Shown here: positions 16,852 through 26,152 of the stretch, piece after piece
How the letters are laid out: every line of letters starts with the position of its first letter
Numbering within the stretch: position 1 is the first letter of the stretch
Assembly: GCA_018262095.1 (NCBI GenBank)
Contig: JAGTRW010000007.1
Coordinates: 62,001 to 126,000, forward strand
Length of the DNA: 64,000 bases
Direction of reading: 5' to 3'
Source of the DNA: Pseudomonadota bacterium
Lineage (GTDB): Bacteria > Pseudomonadota > Gammaproteobacteria > Burkholderiales > Rhodocyclaceae
Made by a program: the position numbers and the translations under genes
The notes under the pieces: model-generated
Databases searched by the model: none
What the model saw: the letters and a program-made list of their open reading frames with translations, nothing else
What the model was told of the DNA's origin: nothing

Positions 16852-18471
16852 ATGAGCAGCCCCGAGAGCAGTCCCTTCCCCCCCGAAATCCTGCGCGACG
16901 TCGCCAAGCGCCGCACCTTCGCGATCATCTCGCACCCTGACGCGGGCAAGACGACGCTGACCGAGAAGCTGCTGCTCTTCGGCGGCGCGATCCAGCTCGC
17001 GGGAACCGTCAAGAGCCGCAAGAGCGCGCGCCACGCCACCTCCGACTGGATGGAGGTCGAGAAGCAGCGCGGTATCTCGGTGACCAGCTCGGTGATGCAG
17101 TTCGAATACCAGGACCACACCGTCAACCTGCTCGACACGCCGGGCCACGAAGACTTCTCGGAAGACACCTACCGCGTGCTCACCGCGGTCGACGCCGCGG
17201 TGATGGTGATCGACGCGGCCAAGGGCGTCGAAGCGCAGACGATCAAGCTGATCAACGTCTGCCGCATGCGCAACACGCCGATCATCACCTTCGTCAACAA
17301 GTTCGACCGCGAGGTGCGCGAACCCTTCGACCTGCTCGAGGAAATCGAAGCGGTGCTCAACATCGAGTGCGCGCCGATCACCTGGCCGATCGGCATGGGC
17401 AAGACCTTCCGCGGCGTCTATCATCTGCAAAATGACAGCCTGCTGCGCTTCGCCCCGGGCGAAGAGCGGCGCGTCGAGTCGGAAAAGCTCGACGGCATCA
17501 TGAACCCGGTGCTCGACGAACAGTTCCCGCTCGAGGTCGGCAAGCTGCGCGAGGACGTCGATCTGATCCAGAGCGCGAGCAGCCCGTTTTCCCTCGTCGA
17601 CTTTCTCGCCGGACTGCAGTCGCCGGTCTTCTTCGGCTCGGGGATCAACAACTTCGGCGTCCAGGAAATCCTGCAGGCGCTGATCGACTGGGCGCCGCCG
17701 CCGCAGGAACGCGATGGCGGCGCACGCATGGTGCAACCCGCCGAACCGGCGTTCACCGGCTTCGTGTTCAAGATCCAGGCCAATATGGACCCCAAGCACC
17801 GCGACCGCATCGCCTTCTTCCGCGTCTGCTCGGGTCGCTATTCATCCGGGATGAAGGTCAAACACGTGCGCATGGACCGCGAAATGAAGCTCGCCAACGC
17901 GCTGACCTTCATGGCCAACGAACGCGTGCTGATGGAGGACGCGGTCGCCGGCGACATCATCGGCATCCACAACCACGGCCAGCTGCACATCGGCGACACG
18001 CTGACCGAAGGCGAAACGCTGGCCTTCAAGGGAATCCCCTACTTTTCCCCGGAGCTCTTCCGCGTCGCACGCTTGCGCGACCCGCTCAAGAGCAAGCAGT
18101 TGCAGAAGGGCTTGCAGGAGCTCGGTGAGGAAGGCGCGATCCAGGTTTTCGAGAACCTGGCGAGCGGCGCGATGCTGCTCGGCGCGGTCGGCACGCTGCA
18201 GTTCGAGGTCGTCGCCCAGCGCCTGCAGACCGAATACAAGGTCGATGCGATTTTCGAGCCCGCCGACATCAATACCGCGCGCTGGCTGACCTTCCCCGAC
18301 GATTTGACTCGCCGCAATTTCGAGCGCGAGCAGCAGCACCGCATGGCCAAGGATGTCGACGGCAACCTGGTTTATCTAGCCAGCACGCGCTACAACCTCG
18401 ACGTGACTCGCGAAAAATGGACCAAGGTCGGCTTCCACGATTCGCGCGAGCACGGCCAGGTGCTCGGCTAG
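16852..18471 (+). CDS. prfC: Peptide chain release factor 3
   Basis: Ribosomal GTPase that removes RF1/RF2 after termination; 539 residues, close to the usual ~530. G1 SHPDAGKTTLTEK (about 28-40), switch II DTPGHEDF, G4 NKFDRE. The ATG at 16852 is chosen because AGGAAG precedes it and the family N-terminus starts here; the longer frame to 16609 is antisense to the regulator. It stands alone, divergent from the YheO-like gene. Confidence 0.97.
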   Translation: MSSPESSPFPPEILRDVAKRRTFAIISHPDAGKTTLTEKLLLFGGAIQLAGTVKSRKSARHATSDWMEVEKQRGISVTSSVMQFEYQDHTVNLLDTPGHEDFSEDTYRVLTAVDAAVMVIDAAKGVEAQTIKLINVCRMRNTPIITFVNKFDREVREPFDLLEEIEAVLNIECAPITWPIGMGKTFRGVYHLQNDSLLRFAPGEERRVESEKLDGIMNPVLDEQFPLEVGKLREDVDLIQSASSPFSLVDFLAGLQSPVFFGSGINNFGVQEILQALIDWAPPPQERDGGARMVQPAEPAFTGFVFKIQANMDPKHRDRIAFFRVCSGRYSSGMKVKHVRMDREMKLANALTFMANERVLMEDAVAGDIIGIHNHGQLHIGDTLTEGETLAFKGIPYFSPELFRVARLRDPLKSKQLQKGLQELGEEGAIQVFENLASGAMLLGAVGTLQFEVVAQRLQTEYKVDAIFEPADINTARWLTFPDDLTRRNFEREQQHRMAKDVDGNLVYLASTRYNLDVTREKWTKVGFHDSREHGQVLG

Positions 18472-18516
18472 GCGGTCAGCCACGCGGCGAACGCCAGCGG
18501 ACGACGCCGGCGTCGC

Positions 18517-19140
18517 CTATTTGGCCGGCGCGCTGCCGCTCTGGCGGCGAATTTCGGCGGCGATGTCGGCGGCGGCCCGGTCGAGCGCGCGGCGCAAAGC
18601 GGCGACCAACGCCGCCGTATCGCCGCCCGCCCCACCAGTCCCGACCAGCGGCTCGCGCAGCGTGCTTCTCCCGACGGTCACCTTGCCTTGCCGCGATTCG
18701 ATCAGCCACATCAGGTCGAGGTCGGCGCCCTGCCCCTCGACGATTTCGAGCCGCTGGATATCGAGCTGCACGTTGAAGTCGGCAGAAAAGCGCTGGACAT
18801 CGACCGGCAAGGCCGCGACGCGCGACGAGTCGAGCAATCGCCCGAGGTCGTCGGCGAGCACGCGCGGGATCTCGTAGCGCAGCGGTTCGGCCCAGCGGCG
18901 CTGTTCGGAAAGCTGCACGCGATTGGCAGCGCTGCGAATCACCAGTTGCGGGCGGTCGAGCGAGTCGGGAAGCTTGGCCTGAACGATGGCGACGCTCGGC
19001 GTCGTTGCGCGCTTCGCGACGCTCATGGCTTGATCGTCGAGCGCGTAGTAAACGGGCGGCGGCGTCGTTCCGCAAGCGCCGAGCAGGACGCTGGCGAGCA
19101 GGCCGCAGCACAGGTTTTTTCGCTTCATTTTCGCTCTCAT
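18517..19140 (-). CDS. pqiC: PqiC-like outer-membrane lipoprotein (ABC-type transport auxiliary)
   Basis: Lipoprotein of 207 residues with lipobox LLGAC (Cys at about 23), then the PqiC/DUF330 domain (YYALDD, KLPDSLDRPQLVIR, RRWAEPL). It is the outer-membrane partner of PqiB in a lipid-transport bridge between inner and outer membranes. The start overlaps the pqiB stop as ATGA, indicating translational coupling; a second ATG four codons in is possible. Confidence 0.87.
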   Translation of the reverse strand: MRAKMKRKNLCCGLLASVLLGACGTTPPPVYYALDDQAMSVAKRATTPSVAIVQAKLPDSLDRPQLVIRSAANRVQLSEQRRWAEPLRYEIPRVLADDLGRLLDSSRVAALPVDVQRFSADFNVQLDIQRLEIVEGQGADLDLMWLIESRQGKVTVGRSTLREPLVGTGGAGGDTAALVAALRRALDRAAADIAAEIRRQSGSAPAK

Positions 19141-20738
19141 TTCTTGCCACTGATCAAGGATTCGGGCTGCCGTTCAAGCAGATCGGCGAGGTTGCGCACT
19201 GCCGTCGCCGCCTTGCCGACCTCGCGCAGCGTCTCGCGCAACTCGGCTTGCAGCGGCGCGTCGCTGTGCAGCGCCTTGTCTGCCGTCGCCAGCATGCGGT
19301 CGGCGGAATCCATCGTCTTGCGCGCGTCGCGCAAAGTGGCGGTCACTTCGGGCGCCACCTCCTTGTCGACGCGAAGCACCAGCGCGTCGACGTGCTGCAA
19401 GGTCAGGCGCAGCGACTCGACGATCGGCAGCAGCTGATCCTGCAAGGAAACGAGCATCGCGGGCTCGGTCGGCAACTCGGGGATACGACCCGTACGAATG
19501 ATTTTCGCTGCCTTGGCGCGCGGAAAGAAATCGAGCGCGACATAGAGCTGACCGGTCAGCAGGTTGCCGGTGCGCGCCTGCGCGCGGAAGCCCTTGGCGA
19601 CCATCCGGTCGAGCGTCTGGCGGATCAACTTGTCCGAGATTTCCCGGTCGACGGGCTGGCCGCTTCGCCGGGCGAAGCGATCCGGATAGAGCGTGACCTC
19701 GACGAGGACGGCGAATTCCGCGTCGCCCGAGTCGAAATTGAGATCGATCCGCGAGACTTCGCCGGCGATCAGTCCGCGGTAGTCGACCGGGGCGCCGACC
19801 GCCAGGCCGCGCAAGGACTCGTGGAAGGTCAGCACGTACTTCTCGACGCGGCTTTCGGGTTGCGACAAGGCGCTGCGTTGATCCGCATGCAGGGTGTAGC
19901 TGGCCGCTGGTTCGGCGCGCGCCGCCGGCGCATCTTCCGTTGACGAAGCGAAGGCCACCCCGCCCAGCGCCAGGCTGAGCAGCGATTGCATGTCGAGCTT
20001 GACGCCGTCGGCATTGAGCGAGAGTTCGAGGCCGCTGGCGTGCCAGAAACGCGTCGCCTCGGTCACCAGGCGATCGTAAGGGGCGTCGACGAAGACGCGC
20101 ACGTCGACGCCGCTGCCGTCCTTCTGCAACGAGTAACCGACGACGCGTCCGACCCGGATCCGGCGAAAATAGACCGGCGAGCCGACATCGAGCGAGCCCA
20201 AGTCGTCGGCACTGAGCTTGAATTGCCGTCCCGGCGTATTGGAAGTGACCTGCGGCGGCTCCTCGAGGCCGATGAATTCGTCCCGGCTCTCTTCCGACTT
20301 GCCCGGGTCGACCGCGATGTAGACGCCGGAAAGCAGTGTCGCCAGCCCCGAGATATTGCCGGCGGCGATTCGCGGCCGCACCACCCAGAAGCGGCTGTCC
20401 TCGACCAACAAGCCCTCGGCCTGCTTGTCCATCTGGACGGTGACGCGCACCGATGCGCGGTCGGGATTGAGCGCGATCGACTTGACCGTTCCGACATCGA
20501 CGTCCTTGAACTTGACGCGCGTCTTGTTGGCCTCGAGCCCTTCGGCCTGGGCAAACTGCAAAGTCACTTCGGGGCCGCGCGCCAGAATCGTCTTGGCCAC
20601 CAAACCGAGGCCAACGAGCACGGCCAGCAGGGGAACGATCCAGATCATGTTCAGGCGTCGGCGCGGCGGGCTAACCCGGCCGGTCGGCAAATGTTCAGGC
20701 GCAGCAGGCTCAGTTGGATTCACGACGGATTTCCTCAT
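19137..20738 (-). CDS. pqiB: PqiB, MCE-domain intermembrane lipid transport protein
   Basis: Inner-membrane-anchored protein of 533 residues: one N-terminal helix (about 31-48) followed by three MCE domains (about 53-145, 170-230 and 285-400) and a C-terminal coiled region. PqiB forms a hexameric syringe-like tunnel for lipids across the periplasm. LNPDRASVRVTVQMD and DYRGLIAGEVSRIDLNFDSGDAE are typical MCE strands. Encoded after the two PqiA halves, overlapping the second by 29 bp. Confidence 0.92.
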   Translation of the reverse strand: MRKSVVNPTEPAAPEHLPTGRVSPPRRRLNMIWIVPLLAVLVGLGLVAKTILARGPEVTLQFAQAEGLEANKTRVKFKDVDVGTVKSIALNPDRASVRVTVQMDKQAEGLLVEDSRFWVVRPRIAAGNISGLATLLSGVYIAVDPGKSEESRDEFIGLEEPPQVTSNTPGRQFKLSADDLGSLDVGSPVYFRRIRVGRVVGYSLQKDGSGVDVRVFVDAPYDRLVTEATRFWHASGLELSLNADGVKLDMQSLLSLALGGVAFASSTEDAPAARAEPAASYTLHADQRSALSQPESRVEKYVLTFHESLRGLAVGAPVDYRGLIAGEVSRIDLNFDSGDAEFAVLVEVTLYPDRFARRSGQPVDREISDKLIRQTLDRMVAKGFRAQARTGNLLTGQLYVALDFFPRAKAAKIIRTGRIPELPTEPAMLVSLQDQLLPIVESLRLTLQHVDALVLRVDKEVAPEVTATLRDARKTMDSADRMLATADKALHSDAPLQAELRETLREVGKAATAVRNLADLLERQPESLISGKK

Positions 20739-21342
20739 TTTGAACGCGGTCCCAGATCAGGCGCGGGTCGAACGCCATGGTCGCCAGCATGCTGAGCACG
20801 ACGACCGCGGCAAAAGCCAACACCCCCGGTCCCGGCGCCATCGTCGCCAAGGACTGCGCCTGGACCAGCGCGACCAGGATCGCGACGACATAGACATCAA
20901 GCATCGACCAGCGACCGATCAGTTCGAGCAGACGATAGAGGCGCGCGCGCGGCAGCCTGGGCCCGGGCCGGCGGCGCTGCACCGAGATCAGCAGGACGGT
21001 GAGCGACAGCAGTTTGAGCAGCGGAACGACGATGCTCGCCGAAAAGACGATCAGCGCCAGCACCCACGAGCCGGAATGCCACAAAAAAGCCACACCGCTC
21101 ATGATGGTGTCGCTCTGGACACCGAACAATGACTGCGTCTCCATGACCGGCAGCAGATTGGCGGGAAGATAGAGCGCATAGGCGGCGATCAGCAGCGCCC
21201 AGCTGCGCTCCAGGCTGGACGGGCGGCGATAGTGCAGACGCGCCCCGCAGCGCAGACAGCGCTCGCTTTCGGCCACTTTGCCGAGGCGACCGCAGACCTC
21301 GCACAAGGCGAAGCCCTGCTCGCGCGCGCTCATCGCGCTCAT
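20710..21342 (-). CDS. pqiA: Paraquat-inducible protein A, second PqiA-domain protein
   Basis: Inner-membrane protein of about 210 residues. A zinc-ribbon-like start has two Cys pairs (CEVC...CLRC at about 13-31); four hydrophobic helices follow, including YLPANLLPVM, the PqiA signature. The start at 21342 overlaps the stop of the preceding pqiA gene as ATGA; the longer frame to 21525 is a shadow. In E. coli one polypeptide carries both PqiA domains; here they are two genes. Confidence 0.88.
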   Translation of the reverse strand: MSAMSAREQGFALCEVCGRLGKVAESERCLRCGARLHYRRPSSLERSWALLIAAYALYLPANLLPVMETQSLFGVQSDTIMSGVAFLWHSGSWVLALIVFSASIVVPLLKLLSLTVLLISVQRRRPGPRLPRARLYRLLELIGRWSMLDVYVVAILVALVQAQSLATMAPGPGVLAFAAVVVLSMLATMAFDPRLIWDRVQNEEIRRESN

Positions 21343-21962
21343 TCTTGCGCCGCCTCCCACGCCTGCCACAAGGCGCGATGATCCAAGAGCGAGCTGAGCA
21401 CGGTGAGCACCAGCATCAGCGCGCCGAAGCACCAGATCGCGGGCCCCGGCAGCACATCGGCGAGGTGCGACAGTTTGACCAGCGAGACCAGCACGCCGAG
21501 GATGAAAACCTCGACCATCGCCCACGGATGCGCCAGTTGCAGCGCCCGGAAGATGATCACGAACCCCGGAGGTCGCCGGCCGCTGCGCAGCGGCAGCAAC
21601 AGCCAGGCCAGCGCGCAGAGTTCGATGAGCGGCATCAGCACCGTCGTCGCCAGCAGCACCAGGGCGACCAGCGGCATGTCGTCACGCCAGAGCTGCCTGG
21701 CGGCGCCGAGCACGGTCGTTTCAACATGATGGCCCTGAATGTTCAAACCGACGATCGGAAACAGATTGCCGACCAGCAGCAGCACCAGCGCGGCGCAAGT
21801 CAGCGCCAGCGTTCGTTCGAGCGCGTCATGACTGACCCGGTAAAGCACGGCGCCGCAGCGCGGACAACTCACGGCGCCGGCGGTGATCGGCAGCGTCAGC
21901 TCGCGCAGCAAAAGATCGCACTCATGGCACGCCGTCACGCTCAAGCCATCGATATCAGACAC
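21339..21962 (-). CDS. pqiA: Paraquat-inducible protein A, first PqiA-domain protein
   Basis: Inner-membrane protein of 207 residues. Its zinc ribbon is CHEC...CPRC (about 12-37), followed by four helices with LLVGNLFPIVGLNIQG matching the PqiA signature. First gene of the pqiA-pqiA-pqiB-pqiC operon, coupled to the second pqiA by an ATGA overlap. Probably the membrane component that delivers lipids to the PqiB tunnel. Confidence 0.88.
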   Translation of the reverse strand: MSDIDGLSVTACHECDLLLRELTLPITAGAVSCPRCGAVLYRVSHDALERTLALTCAALVLLLVGNLFPIVGLNIQGHHVETTVLGAARQLWRDDMPLVALVLLATTVLMPLIELCALAWLLLPLRSGRRPPGFVIIFRALQLAHPWAMVEVFILGVLVSLVKLSHLADVLPGPAIWCFGALMLVLTVLSSLLDHRALWQAWEAAQE

Positions 21963-21968
21963 GTCTCT

Positions 21969-22859
21969 TCAATCGGCGCCGACGCGACGCAATCGCTCCA
22001 TATTGGGTACCGGCAGCGTCCGCCGCAGCACTGTTTCACCGAGCCAGTCGGCCGCCCGCCGCGCCCGGGCGGCGATCGATTCGGCCGGCATCTGCAGATA
22101 GTCGCTGTTGTAGACGTCGAAACTGTAGTCGCCGAAATAACCGATCTCTTCGAGCTTGACGATGAATTTGGCGAGTTCTTCGCTGTGCGCGCCCTCGCCC
22201 GGAAAAACGCGGAAATGCGAAGCCATCGCCGCCTGCTCCTCGGTCGATCGGATTTCCTGCAGCATGAAGTCGGACAGTTGAACCAGGAAAATCTGCTGCG
22301 GCAGGATCAGATCGAGATCGTCGAGCGGAACCCCGGCGGCGATCACGTCGAAGGCATCGATGGCGAGCCCGAGGTTCGGACAGTTGGCCAACGAGACGAT
22401 TTCCGCAGCCGCCGAAAAATTATTGACCGTACGGCTCCACGAGAAGCTCTTGAAGGCGATTCGGATTCCCATCGGCAGCGCCAGGAAAGACAGCTTGCGC
22501 AGATCACGCGCGATCTTCTCCGGATCGACGTCGGCATGGGTCGAAGCCGACGCCTCGGTGAGCAGCAGGCGGCCACCGATGCGATGGCACAGCACGAGCA
22601 TCGACTTGGCGACGTCGAGCTTGTAATCGTGCATCTTGCCGGTCAGCCCCTCGAAATCGCGTAGCGCCTCGAGCCCGGTCACGCGCAGGCCGCTGTCACG
22701 GATCGCGCGTACCGCCGCATCGGTACTCGACGGATGACCGACGATATCGGTCGCCGAAATCATCATCTGCGAAAAACCGGCCTGCCTAGCCGCCGCCAGG
22801 CGGGTTTCGAGCGACCCCGCCATCGACGCGCTGTCAATCCCGAAGTCGTTGAAATTCAT
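21969..22859 (-). CDS. Sugar-phosphate isomerase/epimerase-like TIM barrel (QuiC N-domain-like), metal site altered
   Basis: TIM-barrel protein of 296 residues. Its C-terminal half tracks 3-dehydroshikimate dehydratase (QuiC/AsbF type): FSWSRTVNNF, PNLGLAIDAFD, FLVQLSDF, SHFRVFPGEG and GYFGDYSFDVYNSDY. Compared with that family as recalled, the metal-binding Glu before FSW is Lys (FKSFSW), the His after DxF is Asp, and the Glu of SLEIFND is Asp (SFDVYN). The usual divalent-metal site is thus probably lost. It overlaps the HPPD-like gene by ATGA; in QuiC1 the two domains are one protein. Activity unknown. Confidence 0.75.
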   Translation of the reverse strand: MNFNDFGIDSASMAGSLETRLAAARQAGFSQMMISATDIVGHPSSTDAAVRAIRDSGLRVTGLEALRDFEGLTGKMHDYKLDVAKSMLVLCHRIGGRLLLTEASASTHADVDPEKIARDLRKLSFLALPMGIRIAFKSFSWSRTVNNFSAAAEIVSLANCPNLGLAIDAFDVIAAGVPLDDLDLILPQQIFLVQLSDFMLQEIRSTEEQAAMASHFRVFPGEGAHSEELAKFIVKLEEIGYFGDYSFDVYNSDYLQMPAESIAARARRAADWLGETVLRRTLPVPNMERLRRVGAD

Positions 22860-23755
22860 GACAACGACTTCGCTTCGCCGGCTTCGGCATGGACCAGCTC
22901 GAACATCACGCCGCCAAGAACCGCCTTGGTCAGCGCGCCGCGTTCGCTGGTATGCACCTTGTCGGTGGTGAGAAACTCGATGCCGCGTTTCTCGAGTTCG
23001 CTGGCCGCGGCGATCACGTCGGGCGTTCCCAGGCCGATGCGCTGGAGCTGCTCTTCAATCGGTGCATACTGCGCGGCGCCATCGGGCTCGATCAACTGCA
23101 GATAGAACTTTTTGCACGGGCTTTGCAGCAGCAAGCCGCGCGGCATGATGCCAAAGCGCACGGTATCGGGGATCGCGACGAAGCCGAAGATCTGCGAATA
23201 GAATTCGGTCCAGTCGTTGGTGCGGTCGATCCCGACGTACTGGACGATGCCGAAGAAATCGAGCCCGGCGATCGCCGGCGGATTGGGGTCGACACCGGGA
23301 ATCGCCCGAAAGTCGATGTCGTAGATCGAAAACTCATCGTAGCGATCGACAAAATAGATCAGGCTTTCGCCGACGCCGTGGATACCGGGAATATTGAGTT
23401 CAAGCGCGCGCGCGCGCACCGGGATTTCCCAGGCGCCCAGATCGAGCGCCTTGCGGTAGGCGGCATCGGCGTCGCGAACGCGAATCGCCAGTGCGCTGAT
23501 GATCGGCCGTTCGATCGGCTCGACGGTGCGCGGGATATCGGTGGCCTGGGAGTTGATGATGATGTTCATCGTCCCCTGTCGGTAGAGCTCGACCTCGCGT
23601 GAACGGTGCCTCGCGATCGGGCGAAATCCCATTCGCTCGAGAACGCCACCGAGCGCCTGCGGCCTGGAGGTCGTGAATTCGATGAATTCGATGCCGTCCA
23701 TTCCAATGGGATTCGGGGGTTCTGGAACTGACTCGCGATCCGTGGCGTTGGTCAT
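22856..23755 (-). CDS. 4-hydroxyphenylpyruvate dioxygenase-like (VOC) protein, iron ligands altered
   Basis: About 299 residues with two vicinal-oxygen-chelate halves (about 18-130 and 165-290), the HPPD fold. The three metal positions of HPPD align as follows: His in IDH is Phe (LDFFGIV), His in GIQHVA is Arg (LQRIGL), and only Glu is kept (VMFELVH). A classic Fe(II) dioxygenase activity is therefore unlikely. The start at 23755 has CAGGAG six bases upstream; the 27 extra residues of the longer frame are rejected. Translationally coupled to the TIM-barrel gene and downstream of an IclR regulator. Confidence 0.78.
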   Translation of the reverse strand: MTNATDRESVPEPPNPIGMDGIEFIEFTTSRPQALGGVLERMGFRPIARHRSREVELYRQGTMNIIINSQATDIPRTVEPIERPIISALAIRVRDADAAYRKALDLGAWEIPVRARALELNIPGIHGVGESLIYFVDRYDEFSIYDIDFRAIPGVDPNPPAIAGLDFFGIVQYVGIDRTNDWTEFYSQIFGFVAIPDTVRFGIMPRGLLLQSPCKKFYLQLIEPDGAAQYAPIEEQLQRIGLGTPDVIAAASELEKRGIEFLTTDKVHTSERGALTKAVLGGVMFELVHAEAGEAKSLS

Positions 23756-23900
23756 CTTGGCTCCTGTGCGTGGGCGGGATTTGCTGCGTTCATCCCTTGG
23801 GGTTATCAGCGCAGAGTATATCCCCTGCGCTTGCACGGGTCACCAGCGACGCAGCAAAAAGGCGCTGCGCAGCGGCCCAGACGCCAACCCAAGCCGGCGC

Positions 23901-24674
23901 TCAAAACGTCGAGAGCAGGGCATACTCGGCCTCGCGCAGCAGCGGCAGGGCGCGCGCCACGGCGTGCTCCGGAGTCTCAGTCCCCATATGCAGGCTGACG
24001 CTGATGGCGCCGAGAATCTTGCCCTCGCGATTGCGGATCGGTACGGCGATGCCGCGCACCGACATCGCCAGCTGCTGCTCGAGCAGCGCGTAGCCCAGAT
24101 GGCGCGCCTTCCTGATGCATTCGAGGACGCCCTCGACGGTGGTCGTCGTATAAGGCGAGTACTGGATGAAGCGACGTCCGGCGATCCAGCGATCGACCTC
24201 GTCGTCACTCAGGCACGCCAGCATGGCGATCCCGGCAGCCGAGAGATTGGCTGAAATGCGCGCACCGAGAACGTAGCCGACGTTCTGCACCAGGCTCGAA
24301 CCGTCGCGCGCGACGAACATCACCTCATCCTCGTCGAGCACTGCGAAAAAAGTGGCGCCGCCCAGCGCCACGCTGATTCGCTGCAGGTGAGGCTGGACCG
24401 CGCGCGGCAGCTTGGCCGAGTCGAAATACGACCAGCCCAGCCGCAGCACGCGCGGCGTCAGCCAGAACAGGCGCCCATCGCTCTCGACATAGCCGAGGTG
24501 CTGCAGCGTCAACAGGTAGCGGCGCGCCGCCGTGCGCGTGATCCCGGTGCGCCGCGCGGCGGTCGACGGCGTCAGTCGCGGATGGGCATCGTTGAACGCT
24601 TCGATGATGCGGATGCCTTTTTCAAGGCCGGCAATCCAGTCGCTTCGATCAAGGTCGGGTTTGTTTGTTGTCAT
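23901..24674 (-). CDS. IclR-family transcriptional regulator (PcaR/PobR-like)
   Basis: Regulator of 257 residues: winged HTH about 10-75 (TPSTAARRTGITRTAARRYLLTL) and an effector-binding IclR domain about 80-250. The wording YVLGARISANLSAAGIAMLACLSD resembles PcaR/PcaU/PobR, which respond to aromatic acids. AGGAG lies about 7 bases before the ATG. It precedes the HPPD-like/TIM-barrel pair on the same strand and is divergent from the DctP-type gene, so it may control either. A TTAT-N5-ATAA palindrome lies at 24707-24719 in the divergent promoter. Confidence 0.88.
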   Translation of the reverse strand: MTTNKPDLDRSDWIAGLEKGIRIIEAFNDAHPRLTPSTAARRTGITRTAARRYLLTLQHLGYVESDGRLFWLTPRVLRLGWSYFDSAKLPRAVQPHLQRISVALGGATFFAVLDEDEVMFVARDGSSLVQNVGYVLGARISANLSAAGIAMLACLSDDEVDRWIAGRRFIQYSPYTTTTVEGVLECIRKARHLGYALLEQQLAMSVRGIAVPIRNREGKILGAISVSLHMGTETPEHAVARALPLLREAEYALLSTF

Positions 24675-24897
24675 GAGAACTCCTGCGGAACCTCTGCAGC
24701 GCGCGATTATCGATCATAACCTCGCAAGCAGCAAAAAAATCTGTCGACCAGCGTCGTCACGACCGCATCGTTGACACCCGCAGCGACTCGGCGCAAGGTC
24801 CTGCCTCGCTGCTTCAACAGCGGTCACCGAGTTGAAGCCGTAGCGACCCAGTCCGGCAACGATGGCCGGTATTTCTTTAAACAGGGGAAAAGGACTC

Positions 24898-25926
24898 ATG
24901 AAGAAGACGTTTAAGACGGTATGTGCAGCAATCGCGGCTTGTGGCCTGGTTTTATCGGCTACGTCGGCCAGCGCGGCGGACATCAAGGAACACGTTCTCA
25001 GATTCGCGACGAGCAATGTCGAAGGCAATCCGCAGGTCGATGGCTTGATGAAGTTTGCCGAACTGGTGAAAGAAAAGAGCGGCGGCAAGATCGTCATCAA
25101 GGTATTCACCGCCGCCAGTCTCGGCAAGGACATCCAGGTGCTCTCGTCGATGCAGGGCGGCACCGTCGACGGCGCAACGATGAACACCAACCTGTTGGTC
25201 GGCATCATCAAGGACGCCGGACTCGTCGACCTGCCGTATCTTTTCGACAGCGAACAGGAAGCTTACGCCGTGCTCGACGGCCCGTTCGGCAAGAAGCTGC
25301 ACGCCCAGCTCGAACCCAAGGGGCTGGTCGGCCTGTCTTATTTCGACATGGGCTATTACAGCCTGCACAACAGCAAGCACCCGATCACCAAGGTCGAGGA
25401 TGTCGCCGGTCTCAAGATGCGCGTCACCGAAACGCCGGTGACGATCGACACCTTCAAGGCCTTTGGCTCGTCGGCGGTGCCGCTGCCCTATGCTGAGTTG
25501 TTCACCGCGCTCGAGGCGAAAATCGTCGATGGCGGCGGGCAGCCCCCGCTCAACATGATCTACGGCAAGATCGGCGAAGTCTCGAAGTTCTATTCGGTCA
25601 ATCGCTATTCCTATACGCCGCAGTCGCTGCTGATGGGCAAGAAGAGCCTGGACAAGCTCACCGCCGACGAGAAGAAGATCATCATGGAAGCCGCCAAGGA
25701 ATCGAGCGTCTACGAGCGTCAGGTGTCGCTCAAGAAGTCGATCGACTGCCTCGAAGAGCTCAAGAAGAGCAAGACGACGGTCGTCAATGAAATCTCGCCG
25801 GCCGAAATGGTACGCTTCCGCGAAGCGACCAAGCCGGTAGTCGAGAAGTACCTCAAGGTCTATGACGAGGCGCTGGGCAAGGAACTCTATGCCGAGATCG
25901 CCAAGTATCGCGCTACGAAGAAGTAA
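24898..25926 (+). CDS. TRAP transporter solute-binding protein, DctP family
   Basis: Periplasmic binding protein of 342 residues with a Sec signal peptide cleaved after ATSASA (about 22-27). The DctP signature region is GLKMRVTETPVTIDTFKAFG, where an Arg normally salt-bridges the carboxylate of the ligand, followed by VPLPYAELFTALEAKIVDG. The ATG at 24898 follows GGGGAAAAGGA. No DctQ/DctM membrane subunits are present here, so it must use permease genes elsewhere. A strong terminator follows, so it is a single-gene unit. Confidence 0.9.
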   Translation: MKKTFKTVCAAIAACGLVLSATSASAADIKEHVLRFATSNVEGNPQVDGLMKFAELVKEKSGGKIVIKVFTAASLGKDIQVLSSMQGGTVDGATMNTNLLVGIIKDAGLVDLPYLFDSEQEAYAVLDGPFGKKLHAQLEPKGLVGLSYFDMGYYSLHNSKHPITKVEDVAGLKMRVTETPVTIDTFKAFGSSAVPLPYAELFTALEAKIVDGGGQPPLNMIYGKIGEVSKFYSVNRYSYTPQSLLMGKKSLDKLTADEKKIIMEAAKESSVYERQVSLKKSIDCLEELKKSKTTVVNEISPAEMVRFREATKPVVEKYLKVYDEALGKELYAEIAKYRATKK

Positions 25927-25964
25927 TTTTTGCGGGCGGCGGTCACGCCGTCGCGCAGGCCATC

Positions 25965-26003
25965 GGCGCCACCCCGGTTTTTTTCCGACGTGGCGCCTTT
26001 TTT
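25965..26003 (+). terminator. Intrinsic terminator after the DctP-type gene
   Basis: GGCGCCA (25965-25971) pairs with TGGCGCC (25991-25997), followed directly by six T. Confidence 0.82.
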
Positions 26004-26152
26004 GGATATATCGAGCGAGAATCAGCTCGCCGCCCGAACTTGAAAATCGATTTGCTTGCCAAGACCGGCGAATGGTTTTAACTTGGCGCTCCGTGCGGCT
26101 TGACGCCAATTTTCCCCAAAAAAGCCGGCCCATCAAAAGGAGAGTCGAACCC

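Noticed and set aside
24707-24719. TTAT-N5-ATAA palindrome as an IclR operator
   Set aside because: Too short and simple to claim as a separate site; mentioned only with the regulator.
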